A stretch of 64,000 bases of DNA, taken from NCBI GenBank assembly GCA_017654935.2, contig CM065698.1:45307122-45371121 (forward strand), given 5' to 3'. Below, in pieces: positions 10,343 to 22,519 of this stretch. The translations under genes and the position numbers were made by a program. The notes below the pieces were generated by a model. It ran no database searches. It was not told where the DNA came from and saw only the letters and a list, made by a program, of their open reading frames with translations. Numbering within the stretch: position 1 is the first letter of the stretch; each line of letters opens with the position of its first letter. This stretch comes from Phymorhynchus buccinoides. Its lineage: Eukaryota; Mollusca; Gastropoda; Neogastropoda; Raphitomidae.

Positions 10343-11588
10343 AAGACCTAGATACAAATGTATTGAACACGATCTCTTACCAATTCTGGTTTTGTGGGTT
10401 AGCTTTTAATCACAGTGATATTTTTATTTTGAAGAGCTCGTGCATAACTCGCCTTCCTTGCTTGTTTGCTCCGTGCTCCCTTTTATGAGTTTTCATCATA
10501 ATGTTTCTTTTGTCATTGTGTACCACTGTATGTTAAAGGCTGTTTTAGTTGCCCTGGTGCTTTGCCCGTCGAAGGTTGAAAAAATAAACCGAAATATCGC
10601 GCTATTTTATCAGTGTTTTTAAAAAAATATATTAATTGTAAGAATTAGAGAACATTATCCCCTACCCCCTACACCCTCTACAGTTTTAATTCTGTTCTGA
10701 CGTTATTGATTTAATTTAATTCATTAAAACAATATTTGTTTATTTATTCATGCATTTGTTTATGTATTTTATTAATCAATTTGTTTCTGCCATTTCATTA
10801 TCTATTTATTTTGTGTTCTGGCTATTCCACAGTACTTATCGGTTTATTTTCTATTTATCTCTTGCATTACATTAATATAATGTGTGTGTGTGTGTGCCCC
10901 TCCTCTCTCCTTCCATTGTTGCTGCTCCCCTCTATTACCTCCGTTCTCTATCCCACCTTCACCCTCCCTCTTCTTCCATCTCTTTACCCTCAACTCCTCT
11001 CTTTCCCCGTCCTCTCTCTCCAAGTCTCTCCATCTTGTCTCTTCGCCCCTTTTCTGTTTACAATTATTTTCTAACTCTATACTCTTCCCAGTCTCATCAC
11101 CCTCTTCCCCACCTTCCATCTCCTACACTGTCCGATGTCATCACGATTTGTTGTTGTTGAGCTTCAACAATGTTGGTGGGCATGCTTGGCAGGACGCTGG
11201 GACGAACATTAGCTAGGAATGTGTATGAGACAATAACATTCTTCTTGTCGATGTTTCGTTATTTGCCTTTCTTACCAAACATTAAGCTGTATTTCATTAA
11301 CCTTTTGAGCTAATTATCTTTCTGGAATAATAAATCGCAGTCATGATAAAGGCCATTATCTAATAGGACCCCCCCCCCCCCCCCCCCCCCCCCCCCTATA
11401 AGACGGAAAAACGGGCTTTACCGAAGTGTTTTTTCACCTTTTATCCCTACTACTTTTTATTTTATTTTATCGAAGTGTGATTTGTATTGTCGGCATTTTG
11501 GAGGCAAGGACTGAGGAAGAGCAGTTTACAGCTCAAAATATTTGCCGCTTTTGAATAAATGAAATGACAGTTATTTGTTCTTTATTAG
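10343..11588. other. Non-coding; CT-rich tract and poly-C run
   Basis: 10895-11130 is a pyrimidine-rich low-complexity stretch (CTCTCC, TCCC), whose frames are Ser/Leu/Pro artefacts. A C run occupies 11369-11396. No gene or motif recognised. Confidence 0.6.
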
Positions 11589-12155
11589 TCCCCGAGCCGA
11601 ATGTTCGGGGAGTATTGTTTCTGTCTGATCCGTCCGTGCCTCCGGCGTGCCTCCGTCCGTCCGTCCGTCCGTCCGGCTATTCGTCCGTTTTTCTCAAAAA
11701 CTATTCAGTCTATCATCATCAAATTTGGTATACTAGTTTGCCAAGATGCAAGCTATCCACTGATGTATTTAGTTTTACATTAAGGTCAAGGTCGCGCCAG
11801 TTACGGGGTTCAAACCCCAAAACACATAATCGCTAATATCTCGCGAAGTTTTGCATGTATTTCAATGCAGTTTTTTTCACATTTCTTGATGAATGGTCTA
11901 TAACACAGTTGTCATGAATTTTTCTGTGCGCTCGTGTGCGCATGATCGCGCGCACTCAAATCACGGGTCCGAACCCCAAGGCTATATATAAAAAACTATT
12001 TGGTTTTGTGCTGTTTTCATGCGTTTTTATGTAGTTACGTGCTGTTTTGATGCATTTTTATGTATGTGTACAGCCGACACATTCCGATTTCGGAGTAGCT
12101 CGGCGATGCTGCGAGGGGACTTTGCAGCCGCCCGGCGTTGCACTTGTTAGTCTTG
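11589..12155. repeat. Probable dispersed repeat with GC-rich ends
   Basis: It starts with a hairpin-forming CCCCGAGCCGAATGTTCGGG and a (CCGT)n run (11650-11680). It ends with a GC-rich segment containing CAGCCGACACATTCCGATTT (12071-12090) and GCCGCCCGGCGTTGCACTTG (12127-12146). The CAGCCGACACATTCC word recurs at 20044. A TTAGTC word occurs at both edges. This suggests a repeat element, but the boundaries are approximate. Confidence 0.45.
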
Positions 12156-12966
12156 TATTAGTACTGTAATAAGATTCCTTATTATTACAACTACAGTACT
12201 CCCCGTTTATAGTAAACTCGGTTATAAGAAATTTCGGTTACAGTAAAGGAAAGCTTTACTAAATAGACCTCGGATAGTATCAACTCGGTTATAACAAAAA
12301 AAACTGCTATAGTAAAGTTACTTTTGGTTCCCCACAGGACTGGCTCCTCGGTTACAATAAAAAAAATTGTCCTCTTCGTGACCTTTGTAAATATGTCACC
12401 AATGTCTCACCACTCCCTCACCCATAATAACAACTGGGTTATAATTACGTAGTAAATAATATAGTGTAACATAGTAAAGTCATTTGTGGTTCCTCCTCTT
12501 TACCAAAAAAAAAATTGTCCTCTTCCTGACCTTTGTAAATACGTCATCAATGTATACTCACAGTCTCACTACTCCCTCTACCCACCTTCATCAACGAAAT
12601 TGAAAGGCACTCAAAAACATGTTTCTTTCCCCTCATTACTTAGTGGAAAAAAATTAATCGGAAAAAAATAAATATATACAGCCGAATCCGCTTATAAGAA
12701 ACTCGCTTATAAGAAAACTCGCTTGCAATGAAGCAAAAAAAAATTCCATGCCAAACTTCTTCTTTCTTATCTATGATCAAAACTGGGATATAAGAAACTC
12801 GCTTACAAGAAAACTTGGTTATAAGCAAGCAATTTTTTTCTCCCATCCGCAATGGAAACTTGGATATAAGAAAATTATGTTCTACAAGTGAGTTGGTTTG
12901 CAGTTCATTTTCTTATAAGCGAGTTCTATTTACTTATAAGCGAACTACCATTGACAACATTTTCTT

Positions 12967-13192
12967 AAAGACCCACCAGATCACGTGTCAAAATCACGGG
13001 TTCCACATGTTTTCCTTATAGCTGGTACAAAATCTTGTTTTGACCAGGTTTTACTCCCATACAAATGCCCCCAATTGAAAACGAAACATTTTAAAGAGCA
13101 GCCTCAATTTGAAGTTTGGGGAATTTGTATGTGGGTCACAGCTACCCAGAAAAAACAAGGGATTTAATTGTGTTGGGTCAGTGTGTCTTTAA
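12967..13192. mobile_element. Second member of the AAAGACCCACC miniature family
   Basis: The left end AAAGACCCACCAGATCACGT and interior words such as ACATGTTTTCCTTATAGCTGG resemble the element at 18561-18686. The right end (GTGTCTTTA) is a poorer inverted match. It lies inside the nested pogo-like block. Confidence 0.4.
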
Positions 13193-14213
13193 AAATGAGT
13201 TGGACCTGAACTGAAAGGATGTTCCGAGAAAATTGAAGTCGTTCCAAAAAGGGAAAGTTTACCTCATACCAGTTGTGTCACAGACATTCTAAACAGTACA
13301 GGCACTTGATTACAAGACTAATTGGGTTGTTTTTGTTCCTTTATTCCATACTTTCCTTCAGTATTCTGTGCAAAATAAATGTTGAGCAGAAGAAAAAAAT
13401 ATGAGTACTTTTGTGTTGGTGGTAGAGAGACTGTCCATCCTTACATTTTCAGCAGCAATGGCAGAGAGGAAAAGGCAATTCATTTCTTTAAGAAGATAAA
13501 TACAAATAACTGAATATGTGGACGAACATCCACATAAAAGCAAACGAGTTTCGGATATAAGAAAACTTGGATATGGTAATAAGCAAAACATCATCTCCCT
13601 TCGATTTTCTTATAACCGAGTTTTGCTGTATTTTGATTTTATGATGTAAAACATGAGTCATAGGTCGCAAGTTTCCTTATTGTCCATTGGCATTGTACAA
13701 ACGCAAATACAAAATTGTCTTCCACTGTGTAAAGTAAGTTATACATCCAAATTAGAATATTGATTAAAAACAAGAAACAGAAATTTACATTTAAACAAAT
13801 ATGTTACTCTCACACCACACCCACTCATTCATCTGCTCTCCGCTATCTTGCTCGCTCATCATGCAACTCACACCACGCCTGCCTTCATTTTTGTTTTCAA
13901 TTTTCTGTTCTGTTCTTTCTTTTTTTCCTCCTTTGTTTTGCATTTTTTCCTTTTTTTTCATGCACCAATTGATGTAAAAGCATTTTTTTCTTCGTTTTAT
14001 GTTTCTGTTTGTCTTTTTTATTTTTTTTTTTTTCTCTTTTTCTTTTTTCCCTTTTCCCCCATTCAACTCGGTTATAAGAAAAAGAAATCAAAATGTTTTC
14101 TTTTATCTGAGTTTCGGATATAAGAAAACACGGATTTAAGAAAACAAAAAAATTATCTCCCTTCGATTTTCTTATAACTGGGTTTTGCTGTAGCATCATA
14201 AAGATATTTTATT

Positions 14214-14370
14214 GCAGGATGATAATCTATTATCAGGCATAATGTCTGTAGGCAAAATGTCCGGTGAGCATCGTGACCATAGGTATAATGTCCGTAGGCA
14301 AAGTGTCCATACGCGAAATGTCGGCAGGCAAACTGTTCGGTCACGGTGTGTGTGTGTGTGTGTGTGTGTG
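14214..14370. repeat. Imperfect short tandem repeat and TG tract
   Basis: Words of the type ATAATGTCCGTAGGCAAA recur every ~15-18 bp between 14238 and 14340, followed by (TG)n at 14346-14370. Confidence 0.6.
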
Positions 14371-14879
14371 CGCATGCACGTGCATGTGCATGCATGAATA
14401 GATTCAAAGGCGATTCTGGAAGTTAGAGGTTGTACACTATATGCTTTTACAGCTAGTTTTGTTTTGTGCACAGGGAAATATACCATGTATAAACCCAATC
14501 ACGTTTTTGGACCTCAAACCATATGAGGAAGGGGTAGGATGGGTTTATATTTAGTATTTTACGTTAGCTTTGACTTTGAAAAACAACATCGGATAAGATA
14601 AAAAATATCATCAAAACTTTACTATATCCGAAAATCGTTTATAAGAAAAACCTGTTATAGTAAAGGAAAAGCTTTGCTCCCCTGTACATTACTATAAGCG
14701 GGGTGTACTGTATTAGTAGTAGTAGTAGTAAACTGTATTATTATTTCACAGGGAAATAAGAGACTTTGAAGACTAGTTTGGATATATTCACATTTAGGCC
14801 TGTAAAAGGGCTATTATTTTAATAATTATTTGATTGGTATAATTTTGTTTCACACGTTTGATTGTTATTTCAGTTATGT

Positions 14880-14968
14880 TGTATCTGTCTTGTTGTTGCA
14901 CCTAACCTGAATTTCTCTTTGGGAGATATTAAAGTATACTTGAACTTGAACTTGAACTTGAACTTGAA
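14880..14968 (+). mobile_element. 3' tail of a LINE/SINE with hexamer repeat
   Basis: TTTCTCTTTGGGAGATATTA then AAGTATA is followed by five copies of CTTGAA (14939-14968). Such 3' ends with short tandem tails are typical of CR1/L2-group LINEs and SINEs that share their tails. The upstream body is not recognised. Confidence 0.5.
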
Positions 14969-14969
14969 A

Positions 14970-16278
14970 AGGAGATAATTCATAAACGGAAAAAGGTGCA
15001 ACCAGTGCTTCTTCTGTCAATGATATTATACGATGGATGCAAGGCGGCTCCTGTTTTTTTTAAATCTGAAAACCAGACGGCGCCTGTTTTTTTAAAATTT
15101 TGACCCCAAAAATAATTCAAAGTTCAAGGGGAAAAAAGTGTTGAATTATCACTTTACAAGCCTAGAATAAGCTTGAAATTGAGTATGATTTTTTGTTCTT
15201 CAGCTTCAGGGGGCTGTTGCCCCCCTGACCGCCCAAGGGCCTGGGTGGCCCCTGGACCCCTGCCTTGTCTGTTTTTGGATTTTCTCCAGTTGCATCCATG
15301 TATATTGCCTGCTCTTACAGAGAGAAGTGTGCGTTTAGACAATTGTTTATTTTACACATATTTTTTAAATCATCACTTAGTATCTTGCGCGCGCATGTGC
15401 GTGTGTGTGCAAGGATGAAACCTGGACAAAATGAAAAGCAGGAAGGCCTTGGTTCTGGCGGGCCACCTTGGTGGGGTCAAGGGATGAACTTGTTTGTGAG
15501 GGTCAGGGGGTGAAACCCCAATACAGAAAGTTTTTGTTGTTGTACACTTTTACTAATAAAATCAGAGCAATACATTGTAGACAGCTTTCATTTTTTAAAA
15601 CTAAAACAATTTTTCCCCATCTCATTTCAGGGTAATAATCGTTCAATAAAGTATTGCAAATTCAGGATTTTCGGAAAAACAACAAAGCCAAAATCAGAAT
15701 TCCTGCTTTTCCTGCAATTGGTTTCATCCATGTGTGTGTGTGGGTGTAAATAATGAGAGATTTGAAATAAATATTTTTGTTTAGAGATCAGTTATGTGTG
15801 TTGAATGAAAGAAGAGAGAATGAATTTTTTGTATATCATTAAAAAAATCACTTTGTCTGTTTTTGTTTTTCATTATTAGTTCCTACTAGCTTTAATTCGT
15901 CCATTTTTTTAAAATCTTTTTTGTTTTCATTGAAGCACTCTATTCTTCTCTGACCCCCACCCCCCCCCCACCCCCCCCCCCCACCCACCCCAAGCAACAG
16001 GATATCGGCCATACTACTAAATTCTTTTTTGATGTGCTTGAACATCATAAATGGACAAAAGCACGCTAAATTAAAGTTTCCAATTTTCATACAATATGGA
16101 TGGCACCGCTCTTAGTCTTGCGATGACGCGTTCTCCAGGTGGGAGCAGCCCGAATTTCACAGAGATCTGATAAGTGTCTGTGACTAGACTACACCAAAAT
16201 TATATTTAAAAAAGTCTTGGGTTTGATTTCTTTGTTTTCACCATAATTGGGCTGTACATTACGTACCCCACACCCCGT
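14970..16278. other. No gene seen; C-rich tract
   Basis: Contains repeated gggctgttgcccccctgacc-like GC patches around 15200-15260 and a C/A-rich tract at 15955-15993. No coding evidence. Confidence 0.5.

Positions 16279-16331
<53 letters not shown>
16279..16331. repeat. Poly-G run (~53 bp)
   Basis: A long homopolymer. Protein frames across it are glycine or proline strings and are artefacts. Confidence 0.9.
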
Positions 16332-16332
<1 letters not shown>

Positions 16333-16844
16333 TTGCGTTGACAGTCCACTGACTGGTCTTGATCTTGATTCGTTACAACGGAAGAAATCCAATTATGGAT
16401 ATAAGCACTGGCGGGAAGAACTTGGGGAAAGCAACTCTCTAGCTAAAAAAAACACCCAACTATTTCTACAAATATGGCCCAGGCAGCCAGGTCCCACTGA
16501 TCGGGCCCTCAGCATGATGCCGCGCCTTGCAGGAGGGGGGGGGGGGTAAATTGGTGTTATGGCATCTGACAGAGCCTTCCTGAACTGCCCAGCAGACGGT
16601 AGGCTGATGCTCGATGGTACATAGTAGTTCGTGGGGAAAATGAGTTTCTGAAGATCACTTCGGCAGTCTGTTCCGCCCGATGGTAGTTCGTGGGGAAAAG
16701 GAGTTTCTGGTCACTTTGCCAGGCTGCGTGTGCTCACCACCAAGCTGATAAGATTTGATTAAAAAGTGCAGTTTTATAACTGCTTTTTTCTTTCTTTTGT
16801 TGCTTCAGCTTCAGATATCGCCTAAATATATCAGTTGTGATGTC

Positions 16845-17640
16845 GCTTCGCTGCTAGACACACATGCTTCAACTCATAGCTTGTCTACTAGCTTGACAAT
16901 AATTGACTATGAACAACTAAACATCCTTCCGTTTAAAGAAATATTTTTCTTAAAATGCCTATGTATGTACAACATGTAAACGGAACAGCCACAAATAAAA
17001 TAATAAGTTCCTTTACATTAAATAAAAATGGACACACTCATAAGCTTTCATTTCCTAAACCCCATAACGATCTGTTCAAATGCAGCTTGACATACTCTGG
17101 GGGAAACACATGGAACAACTTGCCATCATTCTTGAAATCATGTTCATCTAAATCAGCTTTTAAAAAGAAGCACATGGTTGATAAATTGTAATGTGGCATT
17201 ATTAAGATATATATACATTTATGCATTGCATGTTCATATGTGTGGACATATTCTTTTCTTCTCTTTCTCTTCCCTTTCCTTCTGATTTTTTGTTTTGTTT
17301 TTGTTTTTTTAATTGGGTGTGCAGGTGTGTGTGTGCGTGCGCGTGTGTTTGCGCGCGCTCTTTCCTCCCCCGGCTTTCTCTCCCTCTCCACACCCACCCC
17401 TCTCTGTCCCTCCCTACCCATTTCTCTCTCCTCTGTTTGGTTCTTAGTTGTTGTTTTTTCTTTCATTATACTGATCATAATGTTTTCTATGTTTTGTGAT
17501 CCTGTAAATATGTTATTTTTTCATGTTTTTGACTCATGTGTATTTGTTTTATGAGGGCAGGATGAAAAAAAGCTTCCTCAGTTTATTCTTTAACCCTCAA
17601 TAAAGATGATTTTGACTTGACTGGACTGGACTTGACTTGA
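16845..17640 (+). pseudogene. CR1/L2-like LINE 3' end: RT C-terminus, 3' UTR and tail
   Basis: Two frames joined near 16960 give the C-terminal landmarks of a CR1/L2-group protein: LNILPFKEIFFLKCLCMYNM, then HTHKLSFPKPHNDLFKCSLT and YSGGNTWNNLPSFLKSC, ending with a stop at ~17189. The 3' UTR runs to an AATAAA-type signal (CAATAAAGATGA, ~17597) and a tandem TTGAC(T) tail at ~17610-17640. The upstream RT core is missing, so this is a 5'-truncated copy as commonly made by target-primed reverse transcription. The 17202-17550 portion is low complexity. Confidence 0.7.
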
Positions 17641-17739
17641 CACGCGCGCGCGTATGCACCCCAATGAGCACATGCATGCATGTACAGGCTTATGCACACA
17701 ACGCGAGTGACAACACACGTACACACGTGTACATGTATG

Positions 17740-17770
<31 letters not shown>

Positions 17771-18160
17771 ACACACACACACACACTCGTATGCATGCCC
17801 ATTAGCACATGCATGCACATAGGCCTGCAAACTCATACACAGAACGCGAGCAAAAACACACGTACAGAATGCATGCATGCACGCGCACACACACATACAC
17901 ACACTCGTATGCATGCCCATGAGCACATGCATGTACATACAAGTTCATACACACAACGCGAGCAAACGCACATGTTCCAACGTGCATACACACACACACA
18001 CACACACACACACATGAAAACACACACACTTGTATGCATGCCCATAAGCACATACAGGCTCATACACACAACGCGAGCGAAAATATACGTACAGAAGTGC
18101 GTATGCATATGCACACAAACGCACACAAACACACCACACGTTCGACAACATATACATTGA
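17641..18160. repeat. Complex CA-based minisatellite (~125-bp unit, ~4 copies)
   Basis: A composite unit recurs at about 17650, 17780, 17905 and 18030. It contains CGTATGCATGCCCATGAGCA, then CATACACACAACGCGAGC, then a (CA)n run. Confidence 0.75.
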
Positions 18161-18161
18161 T

Positions 18162-18165
<4 letters not shown>

Positions 18166-18228
<63 letters not shown>
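18166..18228. repeat. (CT)n microsatellite
   Basis: About 62 bp of pure CT. Confidence 0.95.
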
Positions 18229-18300
18229 AAGACAATGAATGTCTTTGTACTTATAACGGGTAGAACATTCTCGATCACCTGAGATGATTCAATCAAAACA

Positions 18301-18461
18301 AATCACACACACACACGCGCGCGCGCACACACACAAGCACACACACACACACACACACACAAACCAAAGCAAAACAAACAAATACATGAAAATCAAAACA
18401 AAACACACACACACACGCGCGCGCGCGCGCACGCACACGCACACGCACACACACACACACA

Positions 18462-18492
<31 letters not shown>

Positions 18493-18525
18493 CAAACCAA
18501 AGCAAAACAAACAAATACATGAGTG
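18301..18525. repeat. Duplicated CA/CG repeat block
   Basis: Two ~110-bp copies, each (CA)n-(CG)n-(CA)n followed by ACCAAAGCAAAACAAACAAA and TACATGA. Confidence 0.85.
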
Positions 18526-18560
18526 ACACAATATAAACTAATTCTTTCGTAATGGTATTT

Positions 18561-18686
18561 AAAGACCCACCACACCGATGTATCATCATCGTTTTCACGT
18601 GTTTTTCCTCTCTCGCTGGTAAGACATTGTAAAAAGAAATCTTCCAAGAAAGAAAAGTAAAATACATATCGGTGTAGTGGGTCTTT
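18561..18686. mobile_element. Miniature element with ~23-bp inverted ends (126 bp)
   Basis: Left AAAGACCCACCACACCGATG pairs with the right end, whose reverse complement is AAAGACCCACTACACCGATA. No coding capacity. A related copy lies at 12967-13192. The right side runs into poly-T, so the target duplication cannot be read. Confidence 0.7.
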
Positions 18687-19035
18687 TTTTTTTTTAAAGA
18701 AGAAAAAAAGGTCCAGACGCAACAATAAACTCTTTTTCTCTCTCTCTTGTCTTTAAACAAAGGCTTTCACAATTTACGACAATGCGGGTGGCGCATCGTA
18801 TTGCAGCGAAGAAGAGAACTAAACTGATAGTCAGATATCATTTTACGGTCAATATCATTCAACCGCGATTTCGCAAACTCGCGTGCACGTACACGCACGC
18901 ATAGGCCCACACCATTGCACACACGCAAAGGCACGCGCACAAATGAGAACGTATGCGCGCACGCGTGTGTGCACAGTTGTGCCTTTACACGGACTTTTCT
19001 TCCTTCTTCTTTTTTTCTCTTGATGCATCGACAGA

Positions 19036-19152
19036 CAGACAGACAGATGGATAGATAGATAGAGACTTAGATAGGTACATAGATATATAGATCGAAAGAC
19101 AGACAGACAAAAAGACAAAAGGACAGAAACACAGTTGCGTGCGTATAATAAT

Positions 19153-19203
<51 letters not shown>

Positions 19204-19215
19204 CTCCTCCTCCTC
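19036..19215. repeat. CAGA/GATA and CT simple repeats
   Basis: (CAGA)n and (GATA)n at 19030-19110. (CT)n then (CTC)n at 19153-19215. Confidence 0.9.
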
Positions 19216-19796
19216 TCTTTTCTTTGTTCGCATTGCAATGGATCGGTTCAACACCCACACACCCCACCCTCCAGTGGAAAACACAAAGGCTGTCTGTCAT
19301 TGATGAATTGACACTGGCATCAACTCTAAAACAGTCCCTTTCCACGCTGGGGGAAGTAGTTCATCTTCTTTTGTCTTTTACGCTTCCGTGAAGACTGGGT
19401 GGTTATCAAGATCGTAGCATGGAGACATCTCCAACCTAGAGCGTGAAAACGCCAGATCAACCAGCCGCACGGCAGTATTCTCGGGTCTTGTGACTTTCCG
19501 GAAACAAACAAACAAACACCCCTGAAAGTCCGATCAAACAGTCTGAACTGTAGCTCGAGTACTATTAACGGCTGGAGAAAAGCAGGTGCGCAGCAGCATT
19601 TTCGGCTCTAGTGACCTTGTCCTTTTATTAATGACCTTCATTTTGCAAACTTGGCCTAGATATCCTAAATACATATCCGCACGCAAACTTTGAGCCTCCT
19701 AGGTTCCTCCGTTCAAACGTTATCGTGTTCACATAGTAAGGTAGATAGATTGCACTTATTCCCTCCCCTTACCCCACCCACTCTAACTGATAGATA

Positions 19797-20347
19797 TGGA
19801 TGCCTCGTGCCTCCATACGGGGATCTGGACGACCCCGACCCCTCCACGTGTCTCTAACCGTGGGGATACCGGGGGGTTCTTTCATAAAAAATAGTTCCCC
19901 CACGTTCTGGAAGCTTGTAACTTCCTCTAATCTGGCACTCTCTTTGACTCTGCCTTTTCCCTTTGCTTTCTATCATCCATTATCTTTCTGAGTTATTGGT
20001 CCATTCTCCTGCCTTTTAAAAAAACTGGTCTCCCCGCTGCGTGCAGCCGACACATTCCAATTTCGGAGGAGCTCAAAAGAGAAAAAGTATTTGGAAGATT
20101 TTTTGGGGGAAAAGGCAGGAGAATGGGCCAATACGTCAGAAAGATAGTAGATGACAGAAAGCAAAGGGAAAAGGCAGAGTCAAAGAGTGGCAGATTAGAG
20201 GAAGTTACAATCACAGAACTTCCACAAGGTGGGGGAACTATTTTACGAAAGACACCCCCCCCCCCCCCCCCCCGGTACCCCCACGGGGAGATACTCGTGG
20301 AGGGGGCGGGGTCGTCCAACTCCCCGTATGGAGGCACGAGGCATCCA
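19797..20347. repeat. Large foldback repeat (arms ~220-238 bp, loop ~93 bp)
   Basis: The arm at 19797-20016 begins TGGATGCCTCGTGCCTCCAT. The arm at 20110-20347 is its inverse, ending ATGGAGGCACGAGGCATCCA. Matching continues almost the whole way inwards with small indels and a poly-C expansion at 20256-20273 (for example TCCATTCTCCTGCCTTTT against AAAGGCAGGAGAATGGGCC). No frame in it looks coding. The transcript would form a long hairpin. Confidence 0.85.
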
Positions 20348-20435
20348 CCCAGCACTGCCCCGTGTAATGTACTCAACAGAGCGCATAAATAGGGTGCCTG
20401 TCCGCTTCGCATACACGCGTTTCGCAGACGCTTTG

Positions 20436-20451
20436 ATAATAATAATAATAA

Positions 20452-20482
<31 letters not shown>

Positions 20483-20572
20483 AATATTATATTATTAATA
20501 ATAATAATAATATAAATAATAATAATAATAATATTATTAATAATAATAATATAATAATAATAATAACTATCT
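20436..20572. repeat. (AAT)n microsatellite
   Basis: Imperfect ATA/AAT repeat of ~135 bp, preceded by the word CGCAGACGCTTTGATAAT that also precedes the AAT runs at ~22471 and ~22630. Confidence 0.9.
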
Positions 20573-21032
20573 AACTAAAGAAACGACTAACATGGATCAA
20601 TTAAAAAAAATCCAAACAATAAACAGAAAAATGCCAAAAGTCTGTGGTTGTAGCCCAATTTTAAGATGAAAACAAGAGGCAAAGCCTTCAAGGCTCACGT
20701 CTGATTTGCATTACTATAGCAGGCATGGGAATTCCCATGACAATTACCATGCCTCTATAGAGAGAATACTGTTATGTAGACACTTGTGCATCTGAAAACA
20801 GAATTAATTTTTATTTTACTGTGTAAATTAGATTATTTCTGTGCATTAAATTACCCCTACCCCTTTCTTGAAAATTTAATTATATGTATGTTTATATATG
20901 CGCATGTAACATAGTGGAGCCCTATTTTTATTTTTGGCAAACAAGTAAAATTGAAAAGCATATTGACCAAGCTTTCAGAAAAACATAGTGACCAATCCCC
21001 CCCCCCCCCCCCCCCCGCCGGGGTAAGGGGGG
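20573..21032. other. No gene seen
   Basis: AT-rich sequence and a poly-C run at 20999-21016. Confidence 0.5.
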
Positions 21033-22227
21033 TCTACAGACACCAGTAGTAGGCCTACAGTCTTTGCCTGTAGGTCTAAGCCTCTTACTCTTAGAAAATT
21101 AATAATTGTTGCGTAATTCGTAGGGCCATACTTCTGGTCTGTTACTGTTTTAAACTGATTGTTCATGCGATGAAAACTTGTTCCACATCATCTACATTTC
21201 TGTAAGATATTTTATATTAGTCCTAATATTTTATTTTCGTTTCGTTAATTCCCCCCCCCCCCCCCCCTCTGCCACAAAAGCAAAGGTCAAGGTCACAGCC
21301 AGCAAGCTCATCCATGTTTATCTTCCCCTGTACAGTCTTTGCACATGGTGATCAATCGTCTAGGCCTAACAAAGGATTCGTACGTCGAAGGCAGTGAAAT
21401 CGACGAACACTGGATTTTCCGTATATTTTTTTTCAAGACTGAAATGAATGTGGGCTAAATGTTAGGTACGTCGTCTTGATTATGAGGTAAGGCGTGATCT
21501 CTTATTCTCTAGGCCTAGGCCTTGTTGCCGGAAGTGCGATAGGCTAAGTATTGCATGCGCAGAGATGATGTGCGAATGAACACGAACAACCGTTGTCAAA
21601 CTCAGAGGCGCAAATAAAACGAAACAACCGGGCCGTCAACGCACACACTCAGTACATCCATTTGTTACAGAAAATATAAGTTAACGACGTTAAAATGTAC
21701 CTATTTGTACACACCTGAAGTCTTGTGTTTCTTTTTAAAGAGCGTTTTTGTATATCTAATGGAGAGTCTTCTTTCCAGTATCTCCTACTCGGTACAACAC
21801 AACAGTAATCTCTGCAACAAATGATTTTCTTTCTTTTGTTCCTTATGATGTATCTGACTGCTTTGATCGCCATGACTTGAAGGCTCACGTCAAAATCAAG
21901 TATCCTGCTAACTTTAACCCTCTAACATCTTATGGGTTTTTTGAGAAAACGACAACGTTAAAGTTTCAGTGGAGAGTGAGAGTCTTCTTTAGTTTGAAGA
22001 GTGTGACTGAGTCAAGGTTAAAGGTTGCACAACAGTAATCTCTGCAACAAATGATTATCTTTATTTTGTTCTTTATCAATGTATCTGACTGCTTTGATCG
22101 TCGTGACTTGAAGGCTCACGTCAAAATCAAATATCCTGCTAACTTTAACCCTCTAACGCCTTATATGTTTAGAGAAAATGACAACGTTAAGGTTTGAGTC
22201 AAGGTTAAAGGTCGGGGCCACGGACGC

Positions 22228-22276
<49 letters not shown>

Positions 22277-22334
22277 ACAACCGAACATGTACGATACAAT
22301 AGACTCACTTTGTTTTAAAAAAACGACGTGAGCC
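21033..22334 (+). repeat. Long dispersed repeat, copy 1 (~1.3 kb)
   Basis: From the ACACC-GTAGTAGGCCT word to GACGTGAGCCA it matches 37373-38592 nearly base for base, with small indels. It has an internal direct duplication: the segment GACTGCTTTGATCG-CATGACTTGAAGGCTCACG occurs near 21855 and again near 22088, together with ATCCTGCTAACTTTAACCCT. A (CA)n run lies near its right end. No coding frame is recognised. The two ends do not form an inverted repeat, so its mobility class is unknown. Confidence 0.85.
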
Positions 22335-22488
22335 AATAATGGGCGTCAAAATAATTAAGCCCTAAGCGCTCACAATAATAAATAAGTTATTTATAAATTG
22401 ATAAACCATCAATAGAAACAAATGAACGTCAAAAATATGTTAAGCACAAGCACACACACATATACACACACACGCAGACGCTTTGATA

Positions 22489-22519
<31 letters not shown>

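Larger units (their letters stand above)
12194..14710. mobile_element. Nested pogo/Tigger-like inverted-repeat elements
   Basis: The outer left end is CAGTACTCCCCGTTTATAGT at 12194. The outer right end (14691-14710), reverse-complemented, reads CAGTACACCCCGCTTATAGT. Both are flanked by TA. Within lies a second set of ends. CAGCCGAATCCGCTTATAAG is at 12679. Right-type ends with reverse complement CAGCAAAACTCGGTTATAAG and CAGCAAAACCCAGTTATAAG lie at 13628 and ~14191. Dozens of CTTATAAGAAA words fill the block. No transposase frame is recognised, so these look like stacked non-autonomous copies. Two right-type inner ends with one clear left end imply duplication or nesting. Confidence 0.6.

Noticed and set aside
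10844..11216. Several overlapping frames of 90-112 codons on both strands
   Set aside because: Low-complexity CT-rich DNA gives Ser/Leu/Pro-rich frames by chance.
16189..16549. Proline- or glycine-run proteins
   Set aside because: Produced by a 53-bp homopolymer, not a gene.
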